A DNA stretch of 64,000 nucleotides from Parasponia andersonii (GCA_002914805.1 JXTB01000036.1:966512-1030511), one strand, 5' to 3'. Counted from the stretch's first letter, positions 35,001 to 48,394 are shown. Program-made: numbers and translations. The notes: generated from the letters alone by a model not told the origin.

Positions 35001-37549
35001 ATACGAGTGATTTCATGCAATATGCCCTTGTAGGTTGGTCATGTTGATTCTGGAAAATCAACTCTCTCTGGAAGACTGCTACACCTTTCAGGTCGGATAT
35101 CTCAAAAACAAATGCACAAATATGAAAAAGAAGCCAAGTTACAGGTAACACACTGTTAATTTGCATGTCAGTGCTTTGAACCTTGTCATTTTATGACTTA
35201 ATATGTGTCTGTAATTCAAGCAGGGCAAAGGGTCCTTTGCTTATGCTTGGGCCTTAGATGAGAGTGCTGAAGAAAGGGAAAGGGGAATAACTATGACAGT
35301 GGCTGTTGCTTTTTTTGATTCCAAAAGGTATCATGTTGTTGTGCTCGACTCCCCTGGCCACAAGGATTTTGTTCCAAACATGATCTCTGGAGCAACACAA
35401 GCTGATGCTGCAGTTCTTGTAATCGATGCTTCAATTGGTTCATTTGAAGCAGGTATGGACAGTATGAAGGGGCAGACAAGGGAGCATGCACAACTAGTCA
35501 GAAGTTTTGGAGTAGAACAAATTATAGTTGCTGTTAACAAAATGGATGTTGTAGGGTACTCCAAGGATCGGTTTGAGTTGATTAAGCAACAACTTGGGGT
35601 GTTTCTCCGTTCTTGTGGTTTTAAAGATTCTTCTGTATCTTGGATTCCATTGAGTGTGATGGAAAATCAAAATTTGGTTAAAGCTCCTTCTGATGCGCGC
35701 TTCTCTGCCTGGTTAGTATGTCTACTTGAAATCAATAAGCTCTTTTAGGAGCTTCGTCTTTGCTACTTGTGATAAATTTCGTATCATTTATAAACTAATC
35801 AAGTTTCAGCTGGTATAATTGTATTGAATCAAATCACATGGAAGTTAGATAAAGTTTAGAATTAAAGATTCAAACATTCTATGATGAACCTAGCACTTCA
35901 GCCCCTAGGATGTGTGGTGGCTAAGAACCACTGCCCCTTGTAGGTCATCCAGGCTTGAGTCGAGTCCCAGTCCTCATAGCCCTTCAGCAGCAGCAACAAC
36001 AACACGATCAAAAGAAGGAGAATCTATACGACTATAACTTAGTTAAATGGATACTAACCATTTAAGAAATAGGAGCTTTTTCGGAAATTTGTTTTTGACT
36101 GAGAACATAGATAATAAAAATATGAAATTCTGTGTTTGATATGCAGGTATAAAGGACCTCACTTGTTGGATGCAATTGATTCCTTCCAACCTCCTTCAAG
36201 AGATTTCTCAAAGCCTCTGCTCATGCCTATATGTGATGTCATTAAATCGCCTTCCCTTGGGCAGGTGTCTGCCTGTGGTAAATTGGAAGCTGGAGCTCTT
36301 AGGAGTGGATTCAAGGTAACATTTAGCATAAAATCAACAAATTCAGCTGCTCATGTCCCGAAGAAAAAGTACATTGAATGATTTTTAACCTTCGAATTTA
36401 TGGATTTGTTCTTTTAACAGTCCAATAAATAAAAACTAATATGTGGAATTTACATGATATGTTTTAGCTACGTGTCTGTGCCATAAGTTGGTTTATATTG
36501 GCGATTTAATGGATACTTCTCGTCATTTATGTTTCATTCTTCATCTAAGTTGAAGATTATGTTTGAGTTTACCAATATCGTCAGATACATCATATATGTG
36601 AATCTTCTTGCCATTTTGTCAATCTCTGATACTTTTTCTTATATGATGTGGTTGTTCTGTTTTTTTATATATTACAATGGGCATAAGATTTTATATGTTT
36701 TAACATACCGGGTACTTCGTGCAGCAGGAAATTTTTGTAACTTTGTATGAACCGTGGTTTAAGTATCTATTTTTATTTTTTATTTTTGCTGTTGGGCCTG
36801 ATTGATTGCAGGACTAACTAAATGGTATAATGTGTTGAACTATATAGGTTCTAGTCATGCCTTCTGGAGATGTAGGGACAGTGCGGTCCTTGGAACGTGA
36901 TTCTCAGGCTTGTTCAATTGCAAGAGCTGGAGACAATGTTGCAGTTAGTCTTCAAGGCATTGATGGAAGTAACGTCATGGCCGGTGGGGTGCTGTGTCAT
37001 CCTGATTTCCCAGCTTCTGTCGCAAAACATTTGGAAGTGAAGGTTCTTGTTTTGGATGTTACAACTCCAATATTAGTTGGCTCTCAGGTGTGTATTATGT
37101 GCTCATCATAGTCATTTTTTGCTTACTTGCGATGTTCTTTTCTACTGGAGATTTATTTGTCCGTGGAATGAGCAGTTGGAATTTCACTTACACCATGTGA
37201 AGGAGGCGGCAAGAGTTGTGAAGATATTGTCATTACTGGACCCAAAGACTGGCAAGGTGGCAAAAAAGGCTCCTCGTTGTCTTACTGCAAAACAGAGTGC
37301 CGTTGTCGAGGTGATTTCAAGATCAAATAGTTGCACCTGTTTGAAATTCATTAATGTTACCGTTTGGTGTCTGGTGTTGCAGCAGTAACAGTTGTTTCTA
37401 ACGTTTCTTTGTTTGTCCAAATTCAGGTGCTTTTGCATGGACCAGTTTGTGTAGAAGAGTTCTCGAGTTGTAGAGCTCTTGGAAGGGTGTTTCTAAGAGC
37501 ACTAGGAAGAACTATAGCCGTCGGCATTGTAACAAGAATTATTGAGTAG
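32039..37549 (+). CDS. HBS1: HBS1, translational GTPase for ribosome rescue, with RanBP2 zinc finger; 764 aa (690 without the cassette exon)
   Basis: HBS1 works with Pelota (Dom34) to split stalled ribosomes in no-go and non-stop mRNA decay in the cytosol. Exons: 32039-32126, 32829-32981, 33303-33524 (cassette), 33692-33769, 34439-34926, 35034-35144, 35224-35711, 36147-36315, 36848-37087, 37176-37310, 37427-37549. All are GT-AG and in frame. The N-terminus is acidic and Tyr-rich ([18 protein letters not shown]). A RanBP2-type zinc finger follows (C47, C50, C61, C64: CSIC-x10-CDIC), as in the plant HBS1 family. A disordered linker includes [13 protein letters not shown]. The GTPase domain starts with GHVDSGKS (345-352 in the long form), with DSPGHKD (422-428) and NKMD. 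Two beta-barrel domains close the protein, ending RIIE. It lies 1.8 kb downstream of ABC1K1 on the same strand. Confidence 0.93.
33303..33524 (+). other. Symmetric cassette exon of HBS1, possible SKI7-like exosome-binding segment
   Basis: Length 222 bases (74 codons), phase 1 on both sides, with acceptor CATGCAG and donor ATAG/GTCTGC. It can be included or skipped without touching the frame. It encodes [14 protein letters not shown], then an aromatic stretch ([17 protein letters not shown]) and EFHKIF. If its donor is not used, the frame stops 5 codons on at 33541, giving a 159 aa protein without the GTPase. In plants and animals HBS1 and a SKI7-like protein are known to come from one locus by alternative splicing; I infer this is that segment. 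Confidence 0.6.
35893..36010 (+). mobile_element. Candidate tRNA-derived SINE fragment in HBS1 intron 7
   Basis: The stretch has an A-box-like TGTGGTGGCTAAGAACCA and, about 40 bases on, a B-box-like GGCTTGAGTCGAGTCCC, then ends in CAGCAGCAGCAACAACAACA. This resembles plant tRNA-derived SINEs. It is far less AT-rich than the rest of the intron. I see no clear target duplication. Confidence 0.45.
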
Positions 37550-37815
37550 AGTAGTTTTTCTTGACGTTCCTCCATTTTTGAAGTATTTACTTGGCATACT
37601 ATTAATCTGTCCATCTGTTGTACCTCATTGTCTTCTCCATTTGCTTTTGTGCTGGAGCCGGCCGATTATGAAATGGTGCTCAGAACTATTCGGCAGCTAT
37701 GCTGTATAGTATGTATTCATACTGAAAGCCCCTCACTCACGGGGTTTAAGGGCTGTATCCCAATTTTGTGTTGTCGTTTGGAATTAGTTACCGTTGTTTA
37801 ACAGCCCTATCTAGT

Positions 37816-37942
37816 AAATGCAAGAGCCGTGTTGTTTCAATTATACGTCAATGGATTTGGAGATATTACAATATATGGCACGCCAAGTGTCGACTTCTCC
37901 TGATAGCTCAAAAAAAAGACACTCCAGCGAGACCTTTAAAAT
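37816..37942 (+). repeat. Direct repeat copy 1 (about 130 bp) downstream of HBS1
   Basis: AATGCAAGAGCCGTGTTGTT through CCAGCGAGACCTTTAAAAT recurs at 38130-38266 with a few substitutions and a poly-A expansion. The two copies are offset by 314 bp, so the whole unit including the piece between may have been duplicated once. Confidence 0.85.
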
Positions 37943-38129
37943 GAGAAATTAGGGCAAATATGCATGATAACATGGGAAATTTGAGGTATGTGCTCTCAAA
38001 AAAAAAACATTTGAAATATATGCATATCGATGAAATTACCCTTAAAAAAATAAGCGTATGGACGAAATGAACTAAATTTTGGTTAAATATGCGTGTATAA
38101 TAAATTCGTTCAAATCTTAAAATTTGTCA

Positions 38130-38266
38130 AAATGCAAGAGCCGTGTTGTTTCAATTATACGCCAACGGATTTGGAGATATTACAATATGGCACGCTAAGT
38201 GCCGACTTCTCCCGATAGCTCAAGAAAAAAAAAAAAAAAAGGGCGTTCCAGCGAGACATTTAAAAT
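38130..38266 (+). repeat. Direct repeat copy 2 (about 135 bp) downstream of HBS1
   Basis: Partner of 37816-37942. The short A-run there (7 As) has grown to about 16 here. Confidence 0.85.
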
Positions 38267-38876
38267 TTGGCTTTTGCATCATTGCATGGATTATGTCGGG
38301 GGCCTCCTATCCTTTTTACAGTTATATAATATAAATATATACATATATGTAGTAATCTAATAGATATTTTTTTATCTATTAATTTTATTTGTTTTGTTCA
38401 ATTAAAATTTATCACGAACGTTTTTTTATAATAAAAATAAAAAAAATTTAAATAATATGTTTTTATTATTATTATTATTTATTTTTCTAAGTACTCGAAT
38501 TATGATAATCATCCTAAAAAAACAAATAGCATAGAATGGTAAAAAAAAAAAAAAAAATCTTCCAATAGAAGGCCGCACTAGCTTTTGCTTACAAGTTATT
38601 ATGTTGTAATAAAAATTGTTAAAAGGGTCCTATGATTTTTTTTTTTTTTGATAATCAGGGTCCCATGAAAATTATGCATATATAACATGGCAAGTACCCT
38701 ACTGCATCTTCCATAGTGATGGAATGATACATCGGACCACAAGAATAAAATAAAATTTCTGTTTATCTCTTTTCTAATGTGCAATGTCAATATCTAGAGT
38801 GAACTAAAATTCAAACTTTTGGGAGTTAGTGTTATGATGTTTAATATTCTTGTGGGTATATAATTTTCCGTACGTA

Positions 38877-39559
38877 CAGTGGCAACTCAGGATTGTTTTT
38901 TAGGGGACATAACATAAAAAGTTTGTACAAAATTAAAACACAAAAAATACAAGTTAGATGGGAGAATAGAGATTTAAATGTTAAAAAATAAAGATTTGAG
39001 ACCTAAATGCCAAAAACACTAAAATTTGAGGACTTTTGCTGCTAATTACCCAAATATTTATGTATTTATTTTTCATTTTTAAACCTATTGTGATATAATA
39101 CTATGTATTACTAGTTGTTGATAATAAATTCTTAGAAACGAACGAGTTTTGATAGAAGTTAGGAAAGAAAAAAATAAAGAAAATAAAAAAAATATATATA
39201 TATAGAAATAGATATATGGTATTTATTAAGGATTAGAGTTGTAAGTAATTATAATTTAATTTTGATTGAAATAGATAAATAAAATAATTTACAAAAATAT
39301 CATGAATTAATTTATATATCATTTAAAAGGAATTTTTATTCCTAAAATCACGTATATATATTAGTTATTAAAGACATAAATAACTAAAATTAAATTTTTG
39401 GATGAAGTAAAATATGAAAATAAAATAATTTATAGAAGAAAGAATTTTAATATAAAATATATACCATTAAATAAATATATGTAGTATATATATAGAAATA
39501 ATTTTTCAAAAATCCATTGGCATATGCCCCTTGCCTTAGTGTAGGTCCGCTACAGCATG
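38877..39559. mobile_element. Candidate non-autonomous DNA transposon (hAT-like)
   Basis: The left end reads CAGTGGCAACTCAGGATTG and the right end, reverse complemented, reads GCTGTAGCGGACCTACAC. Ends of the CAGTGGCGGACCCAGG type are common in plant DNA transposons. The flanks CGTACGTA (38869-38876) and CGTACGTG (39560-39567) agree at 7 of 8 bases, fitting an 8 bp target duplication, although the word is self-complementary. The inside is AT-rich without coding sequence. Confidence 0.4.
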
Positions 39560-39564
39560 CGTAC

Positions 39565-39567
<3 letters not shown>

Positions 39568-39612
<45 letters not shown>
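39568..39612. repeat. (TA)n microsatellite
   Basis: About 22 TA units, directly right of the candidate transposon end. Confidence 0.85.
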
Positions 39613-39618
<6 letters not shown>

Positions 39619-40827
39619 GTATATTATATATACACATTCGACCGACGTTTTCCAATAAATGTACAAAATTAGATCCCTTGAGCTGCGCGGTGATCCTCCT
39701 CCATTTTTTATTTTTCGGTCTTTTTCCTTTCACCAATTTCTCCGGGAAATTATGTAAAGAATTAGATCATTCAAATATTGTTTTACAGTCCGAAGGTCTC
39801 TTTTATCTAGTAGTAGTATTAACAACTTTCTTGGCATGGGTGATGGTAAATACTATGTAACAAGTTACCAGCCAATTATTAGCAATTATCACTAATTTTA
39901 TAACGGAGAAATTGGGCTTGTCTTAATCTAAGGTGATGGGTTGGCTATCAATTTTGGGGGCATTGAAAAAGTCATAGCTATGTGAACACTGAATTCTGAT
40001 TCTGCTGATTCAAAAAAGAAAAAGAAAAACGAAAAGAAAATATGATTCGTGGAATCTCAAATTACATGTCATTGTGTATTTGTATAACGATATGACTTTT
40101 ATATAAAAAGCTTATAATATATTACTAGAAGGTGAAATACACCAAGAAAAAGAAAGAACAAAAACTTCAGGTCTTTAACTTTTTATAAACTCATGCAAAG
40201 TATAAATCCGCGAGTTTGGACGTCATGTCTAATTTAGTCAAATCATTTGCCTTTTTTTATTAGTTGATTTTCTTTAGAAGGTACAAGCGGTGTAATTTTA
40301 TTAGTTGATTTTCTTTAGAATGGGTTAAATATAAAATGTAGTAAGATGATGTATAAAACATGATAAAATGTTGTATTATATAAAGAGTTTTATAAAATAT
40401 TTACTGTATTATTTATAGTAGATAATGATTTTTTACAATAGCATAATATTTGTCTATAATATAGTACAATATCGTTTAGAATGTTACAAACTTTTTTTAT
40501 ATTGATATAGATTAATGATTGATTTTATGTTTTTTGCTTTCCTTTCTTCTTTTGCTCTTCCTCCTCGCTATGACAAAGAAAAGTTAGAAGAAAAATTAGA
40601 ATAAAAAATAAAAGAAATTTTATGGTTTTTTTTTTTTCTAATTAAGAGGTATTTATGCTTGAATTTAATTAGATTTATTACCTCGTTAATTTTCTTTTTC
40701 TTGATGTTTCTATTGACACTGATTCTGACCTAAAATGGAAAAAGAGTTATATTATTAATTATATAATGGATTATATGCTATATTTTATTAATTTAAGTAT
40801 AAATTAGTAGTATTTTTTTACCTTTAA

Positions 40828-42718
40828 TTTCTTTTTGGATCGAGTGTTATCGGGTCCAATGGTATGGTCGATATTGTTTTTGTTTCTGGGATAGCTGGCA
40901 GTGCTAGAAGTGATAATGTTGTTGTCTCATCATCATCATCAAATATTTTTGACACGATTGTGTCAATTAGAATTCCTCTTGTTCTGAAATAAAAATATTT
41001 TTATTTGTCCACATAATTATTCGATCATTAGTGGCAATGTTGCTCGATCAGTGTAACCTTCTTATATTGTTAATATTGTACTTGGCTTTTTGATTAGGAG
41101 TTGAGCTGCTTTTCCAATATTGTTATATTTGTAAATCCTATTTCGTCTCAGATTTTGGTATTTAATTTATACCTATTGAAATTTCAAAATGAGAAAAGAA
41201 TTTAGTATTTAAAAAGACATAAATATTTTAATGAATGATTGGTGATAGTAAATATTAATTTTTTTTATGAATGAATTAATTAAGAGAATATTATTATAGA
41301 TTAGTTGATTGTATTTTATACTATGGAACGAGAGTTGATGTGAGATGGCCATGTATGTCGCACCACCATCCGTTTCCTGTTTCGTGGACTTATCTGAAAC
41401 ATTGATGGCAACAATTGTAATACCAAACTTGTTGTGTTTCGAATTTAAATATTGTTGCTTTTGCTTTAAATTTGTTCTCTGAAAGTAAGAGAAATTTGAT
41501 ATCAATATAAGTTATAGTATTGAATAATATTTTTATTGATTTTAATATAGTTTTACTTACTAGTTGAGTTAAGGGATCTAACTCATTTAATTCTACAATT
41601 GTTTTTTTTGTTTTGTAATTTCTGTTGTTCTGGCGGTGGTGTTTCTTTTGAAATAGGAGCTGGGAGGAATTCAATATGTTGTGTTGTGTATTCGAATCTA
41701 AATTGTAGATTTATGAAAAACAAAAAAATAATAACATTTAATAAAGATAAATAAAATATCTTTTTTTATTTTATAATTTAACAAAGTGTAAAGAGTTGTT
41801 ATTACCTTGTTTTTAATACGATAGTCTTTGATATATCTATATTCATATAATATATTGGTGCTTTTATACTTGCATCATATATATTCCCTGTTTAACATAG
41901 TTATTTATATTAGTTTATATGTGGATAGAGTATATTTCTATTTTTATTTACGGATATAAAGTATGTTATTAGTTACCTAGATATTATTTTATCGTGATGA
42001 ATGTAAAAATAATTATAATTGTTCGTCTACAGATTGTACAATATCTATATTAATTTTTTTTGCTATTTCTTTCTATAAAATAATTTGTAGTCTTTCACTC
42101 CTGTAATTAAAATAAAATGATATTAAAGTATGATTAAAGTTAAGCATAAATTTTTTTGGTTTATAATATATGAATTTAAGTAATAATTGAATTAATTACC
42201 TGATATTTTGTACCACTAATGTCTGTCTTGGTGTCAATTTTTCTTTGATATTTGTTTGCTCTAAATCTTGTATTTCTATTAACATTCCTATGATATCTGA
42301 TATAAAAGAGAGAAAAATTAATATAAGAGAAGTTAAATGTTTTTTTGGTAAATATTAATAGGAGAAAAATAGTATAATTAATGTACTTGATAAGATATCA
42401 TGAATATCTGTTTTTGAGGGTAGTTGATCAAAATTAGTGAAATAAAACTTGTGCATCAGAATATTTACTGTTGAACTTGTTGTTGGAGCGAATAATGTTA
42501 CTCTGACAAATTGTAACATTGCGGCATGTGGAACAATCTTGTATTTTGATTTATTTAGTATTACATTAAAATTGATGATTCTGTATACTTCTCTTTCAGT
42601 TATTTGTTACAAGACGTGATCTGCATCTTGAGCCTTATTCGTTCCATGAATTGTTTCATGCAGTATTTTATTAAAATGTAGGTTAGTGTTATATAAGATT
42701 TTATAAGATTAATTATTG

Positions 42719-42756
<38 letters not shown>

Positions 42757-42938
42757 TTATTAGGAAGTATGATATAAGGTAATTTTTATTTTTTTGTTAC
42801 CTCGTGATCAACCAGAACACAATTAAGACTGATTAAACGTTCGGTTGTGTAGTCATTATTTTGTCAAAGTCTGTTGATGCGGGCTTCAATTGCTCTATAA
42901 ATTTCGTTCGGTTTAAGACTTCGTATTGGTATTGCCAT
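40828..42938 (-). pseudogene. Helitron-borne RPA70-like single-stranded-DNA-binding gene, decayed
   Basis: The likely start at 42938 gives MAIPIRSLKPNEIYRAIEAR. Further along the minus strand come blocks typical of plant RPA1-like proteins: a stretch with YKIVPHAAMLQFVRVTLFAP and HKFYFTNFDQL (about 42590-42420), and a part resembling the zinc-ribbon OB-fold (KATIFKFETQQVWYYNC, then CCHQCFR and, after a stop, GNGWWCDI, about 41470-41350). It is split by presumed introns and by stops (after INRL near 42870, after CCHQCFR near 41390). Such genes are thought to protect single-stranded DNA during rolling-circle transposition. This is not host RPA, whose 32 kDa subunit gene lies at 16889-20415. Confidence 0.7.
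42720..42752. repeat. (TA)n microsatellite inside the Helitron RPA-like gene
   Basis: About 16 TA units, in a presumed intron of the decayed RPA-like gene. Confidence 0.8.
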
Positions 42939-43129
42939 TTCTTTTTTGTTTTTTCAACTGCAAAGTACAAAAATTTAATGAAATGAAAATTATATTAAGA
43001 ATGTTTAAATATTTTATATACACCAAGTAAATAGATATATAAATAAATTAATATAAAATTGATATTTTAATGATTTTTAATTAATAATATAATTTGGAAC
43101 CTTACATAATATTGTGTAAAACTTCTTTA

Positions 43130-46100
43130 TAAACCATATTTTTCACATAAGTGGGATATTTATTGATTGATTCGTTTATTAATATATATAATTCTTTAGG
43201 ATTTGTTACTCGTGATAAAGCTACATATAGTTGACCATGTGCAAATATTTCATTTTCTAAAAAAATACATACTTTATTTAATAATTGTCCTTCTCTTTTA
43301 TTTATTGTTATTGCATAACTAGTTTTTATAGGAAATTATTGCCTTTTTAGGGTCAATAGCCATTTTAATTCATTTATAGTCATTTTTAATCTTGGAATAT
43401 ATATATTTTAATTTTTATTATTTAAATTTATGATTTGGCCTTCTATAATTCTATTTTTTTAGTTGTATAATTATAAGTCTTATTCTGTTACATAATCATA
43501 TTAATTGATTTAGATTTCGTAATAACATTATTGGGGTTCCAGCTTTAAGAATTAGTTTATGTGGTGGTATACCATTAAAATTTAAAGTATGCAAAAATTC
43601 TTAGGGATATAATAGATTAAATCCGTCAATGTTTTCAATTGAAGCTATTATTATATTGTAGCTATAATAAATCTTTGATTTGATCAGTATTAAAGATAAT
43701 AAATATTTCATCTACTATTTTATTTTTTAGTGTTATTATTGCTCTGTATCGTCTATAGTCAATACTATGATATTTTTTTTTTCAAAATCTTCAGATACTA
43801 ATTTCGAAATTTTTTGAATTGGATTTGATTCATATTGTATTATATATTTTTCAGGTATTTTAATCCATATTATATCTTTGTTTTCTAGATCCTTTATTCC
43901 TTCTGCAATACCTTCCAATATTAAATATCTATTATGAGAATTCTAAAATTTCTTTTTTTTTTCTTGTTCAGTGGTATTTGAATTTTTTAATTGCATATTT
44001 TCTGTTAATGATAAGAACTCAAAATATGGCCATAAGTAAAAGTTATTTATACTTGCATTTATTATGTCTATTTTTTATTTCGTTAGGTATAACAGGTAAA
44101 ATTTGTCAGAAATCACCGCCTAATATAATTGTCATTCCACCAAAGGGTTGATCAAAATTATTAGTTAAATCTTGTAGTGTTTTGTCTAGAGCTTCGAAAC
44201 AATGTTTATTATTCATTGGTGCTTAATCCCATAATATTAACGATGTTTTTTCAATTAATTTTGCTAATTGGGTTCTTTTTTTAATGTAGCGGGTGGAAAA
44301 TTTGTCAGTTGATAATGGTATTCAGAATCTTGAATGTGTAGTTCTGTCTTTGGGTAATAATAATAAGGCTATTCCTGATGATACAACTGCTAAAATAATT
44401 CCATTATTTGATCTAATTTTTGTGATAATAGTGTTCCATAAATAAGTTTTTTCAATGCCTCCATGTATATAAATAAAAAATAATTTTTTTATTATTCAAT
44501 GAGTCTATAATTTCTTTATAAATATAGCATTGTTCATTATTCAATTTTTTTTTCTAAAATATTATTTTGCTCTTTTAATTTATTAATGTCGTAGTCTAAT
44601 TCTTCTTGCAAAACTTTACTATTTAAATCATCAATTAATGGTAAATTAAAATTGGTTAAAGTTGAAGAATTTAAATTTAATTGTTTTTCTAATTCATTTA
44701 ATACATAATTGTAATAATTTGTTTTCTAGAATTTTGAAGTAATGTTGTAGTATTATTTACATTACAAAATAATAAGATTATGACAAATAGAAATAATAAG
44801 ATTATGACAAATAGTTGTCGTAATTGATATGATGTTGACTAAAATGAGGCTTCTAATATGGATTCATTCCATTCTCTATCATCTCCTAATAAACCTAATG
44901 CATTGCATGCTACTTGATTTGTTGAGTATGTTATACCATTAATTGTTTGTATTGATTCAAAACTTGTTACACCTTTTTGATGATTTAATAATAGTTTTAG
45001 ATAATATAGTTCTCCTGAACGTGGGTGGATATAAAAAGTTCTACCAATTGAGTATCCTGATTTTCTACGTATCCAAATTTTATCTTTGTTATTCCAAACC
45101 CATTTATTAGGGAATTCTATATATGAAAGTTGTCTAGCTTCTGTACTGAGTTTATTGATTTCTATCTACTCTGCTAAAGTAGTTTTTTGAATTCTTGGTT
45201 GTCTAATTATATTATCAAGACGTTGATTGGAGTGGAATGTTATATTTTGCATATGTGATAAATGAACTATTAATCTTTGTACTGCTGGATTTCTATGATG
45301 TATAAAATATTTATATAATCTCTACGTAACTTCATATAGTACTATATAATGACAATTAATATAGTTTTTTTTTATCGCATCAGCTTCTTTATAAATAGTT
45401 TGGTCAGGCTGTTCTACATAGTAAAATATATATTAAAAGAAAGGGGGAGAATGTTAGTTTTAATTAGAATTAAAAAACATTATTATTATTATTATTATTT
45501 CTATATTTTGTTTTGCAAAATAAAATAATATAGTCTAACCTGCGATGATTGTTCCAAAGATTTTATCTGTTTTAATAGTCGATAAAATTTGATTTAGTTT
45601 CATTTTAAAAATTCTTAAATTTATATTTGGTCTATCTTCAGGTTTTGGACTATGGAATTTATTTAAGGTGCGTGTAATTTTTGGTCATTTTGGATTACAT
45701 GTAAATATAATAAATAAATCAGGATTTCTATATTATCTATATATTGTCATTGCATCTTGATAGTTTTGAATCATATATTTAGGACTTCCAATGTGGCTAG
45801 ATGGGAGAATGATTCTTTTACTGATTACTCTAGAATTTGTGTCTCTTCTTGTAACAATGTTTTGGACGCCTTGGTAAATTTCAGATCTTAAATTATTTTG
45901 TTTTTTTAATATAATTAAGTCTATATTCTAAGCATATGTATTAACTACATATTGTTGAAAATGTCTCCCACTTTTAAATAAAATATTATTTACATGTTCA
46001 CATTGTTGTAATTGGTAGCAATCAAATACTCTCATTGGTATTCTAATTGTTGATAGTTGTTTTGTTAATCTATTTATTATCTAGTTTAAATCAATTTTGT

Positions 46101-47254
46101 AACCATATTCTCTGTATAAAAACAAGAGTAGATATTGTATAGCCATATAAGATGAATATAGTTTTATAATTTTTTTTGTAAATTATTTGTTTTATCTTGG
46201 ATTATAATATCTCTTCTATCTTTATATTCAACAATATCTCCAATAATTAAACTTCCTATATTATTTAAAGTAGGTAATTCATATTGATTATTATCTGTAG
46301 GTTGTCTTCCTATTAATCTTAATTTTATTAATGGAATTTTATCTTTATTGTATGTGTCTCTAATCATGCGAAATTTTTTTACTAATTTGTTATTTTTATT
46401 GAGTATTTTTATTAAATTTTCAATAATTAATCTTGTTAGTTCTTTTAATGTATTGTCAAATGAAAATATTGCTATTTGATTTTCAATCTCGTTATTTGTA
46501 TCATATATATATATATATAGTTAGGAAAATTTTGGAGGGCTATTATTTGTAGGTGATAAAGATCGCATAAGATGATATAATTTATCACTAATTTTAAAAT
46601 ATATGGGCCATCAGAATTTTTTGTTCTATGTTCAATATTTACTCCGAATAATATAAATGCAAACATAGAATTAAAGATTCGAATATTTTTTTTTGATAAT
46701 GTGTGCTTAAAGATCCTCTATAGTAATCAAGTAGTTGATCAAATACAGGAGAAGGTTTTTTTGGTAAGAGGAGTTTAATTTTTCCGTCTTTACAACATAA
46801 GTTATATTTTGGTCAATGAATCTTTTTTGTAGATTCATCAAATCAAAAAGATACGCCACAATGCTCATAAATATAGGAACAATCTCCAAGATCACAATAT
46901 CTATTGATATTGCCTGCAATCCAATATCAAGTAGGAATGTAGAGTAAGTAAATATATAAAAGATTAAATTTATGATGATTAGAATGTTTTTTTTTTGATA
47001 GAGAGTAAAAAAATTACTCTGTGTACTAATATCAGTTGATATTAATGACTCAGCCGAGTTAGAGAATTTTCTCTAAGAGTTTGTGACACTTGATATTGAG
47101 ATAATTCTGATCGACGAATATTTTCTAAAACAATATCAGAGTTCTCGTACTGATGATCTATCGTATTATCATAATTAGGTAGTGTGCTTTCACTTAGAAG
47201 ACAGTGACAGCGATATTTACGTTGACACCTTGGTGGTGCAAAAGTTTTTGACAT
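43130..47254 (-). pseudogene. Helitron Rep/helicase (RepHel), decayed
   Basis: The probable start at 47254 gives MSKTFAPPRCQRKYR. The N-terminal part has the RepHel pattern YELPTLNNIGSLIIGD and RRDIIIQDKTNNLQ (about 46290-46170). The Helitron-like replicase domain shows IILPSSHIGSPKYMIQNYQD and PDLFIIFTCNPK (about 45830-45690). The PIF1-type helicase follows: Walker A region IHGGIEKTYLWN (about 44465-44430), APMNNKHCFEALDKTL (about 44225-44175), and motif VI ENEIFAHGQLYVALSRVTNP (about 43260-43200). Many stops and frameshifts interrupt it. Walker A, normally GGTGKT, reads GGIEKT, so even the local frame would not bind ATP normally. Confidence 0.85.
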
Positions 47255-48394
47255 TATCTTATTATTTATTTGATTGAAAAAATGGGAAAAAATATGTTGT
47301 ATCAATAATTATTAATTTAAGATTTTTGAAATAATGCAATAATATTATTTAGACATAGAAATAATTAGTTTTTTTCCTTCTAATTTTGATGCTAGCCTCC
47401 TCTTTTTTATCTTTCTTTAATCTTAATTATATGTTATATAATATCTATTATTTTAAGCGAATATATTTTTATACTATTAGATAATATGACATAAATACAG
47501 TTCGTGAAATAATAAAACAACAATAATCAAGTCCATGAAACAAAATTTTGATTCTATACAAAATTATAAGCTTTCAATCTAAGTAAATAAAATACGAAAT
47601 CATACATATGGTAAATGAAAATAGATAATAAGAATCAAATTTCTTTAATAACTTTATAACAATATTATAATTTTCAATAATATCTAACTACAATATATTT
47701 TTCTTCTCTTTATAGCAAAGTCATCATCGTTATCACTTAAAAGAGCTAAATACTTTGTGATCAATCAGATATAAATAATTTTTTTATATCTATTATAATA
47801 TATATATATAAAATAAATATAGATAAATAATATTGAAACCAACATATAAGTATATATAATATTTGGCTAAGACATATAATAATATCATCAATATATGGCA
47901 AATTTATAAGATAATTTATTTCAAGTATCTATCTAGCCACCTAAGAAATATTTTTTTTTCCCTTTGTTTGTATGGACAATATTTTTGGCAATTAAATAAA
48001 GACTTGAAGTATTATCAATATAAGGCTAAATTTGCCATATACATTATATCAATTAAGTTAAAAAGGTAAAGAACAAACATCATGGGAGTATGACTCAAAA
48101 GTGCCCAAAAGCTACCAAGTGGATAAAAAGCAAGGAAGAGAAAGGATTAATGAGGAATAGAGAGAAAGAAGGCAAAATTGTCAAAGAAATAGAAATATCT
48201 TTAGCATAATAGTTGAAAACCTAAATAAATAGCCTAAAACCTAAGCCAAAATAAGTAATAGATGACTATTCTCATAAGAGGAAGACCAGTTAAAGTTAAA
48301 AGACCAAATACTAATATTCAGCCAAAAATTAAAAAAATAATTTTACGGTAAAAAATTATAATCTTAGACACAGAAGACATAATTGCCTTAATCA

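Larger units (their letters stand above)
37550..38876. other. 3' flank of HBS1 with a local duplication
   Basis: The HBS1 3' UTR probably ends by about 37830. The rest contains a 130 bp direct duplication (listed separately), poly-A runs, and AT-rich DNA without a gene. Confidence 0.6.

Noticed and set aside
35291..35564. Minus-strand frames over HBS1 GTPase exons
   Set aside because: Shadows of the plus-strand coding exon 35224-35711.
35893..36010. A tRNA gene
   Set aside because: A- and B-box-like words are present, but no cloverleaf with a proper acceptor stem can be drawn; a SINE is the better reading.
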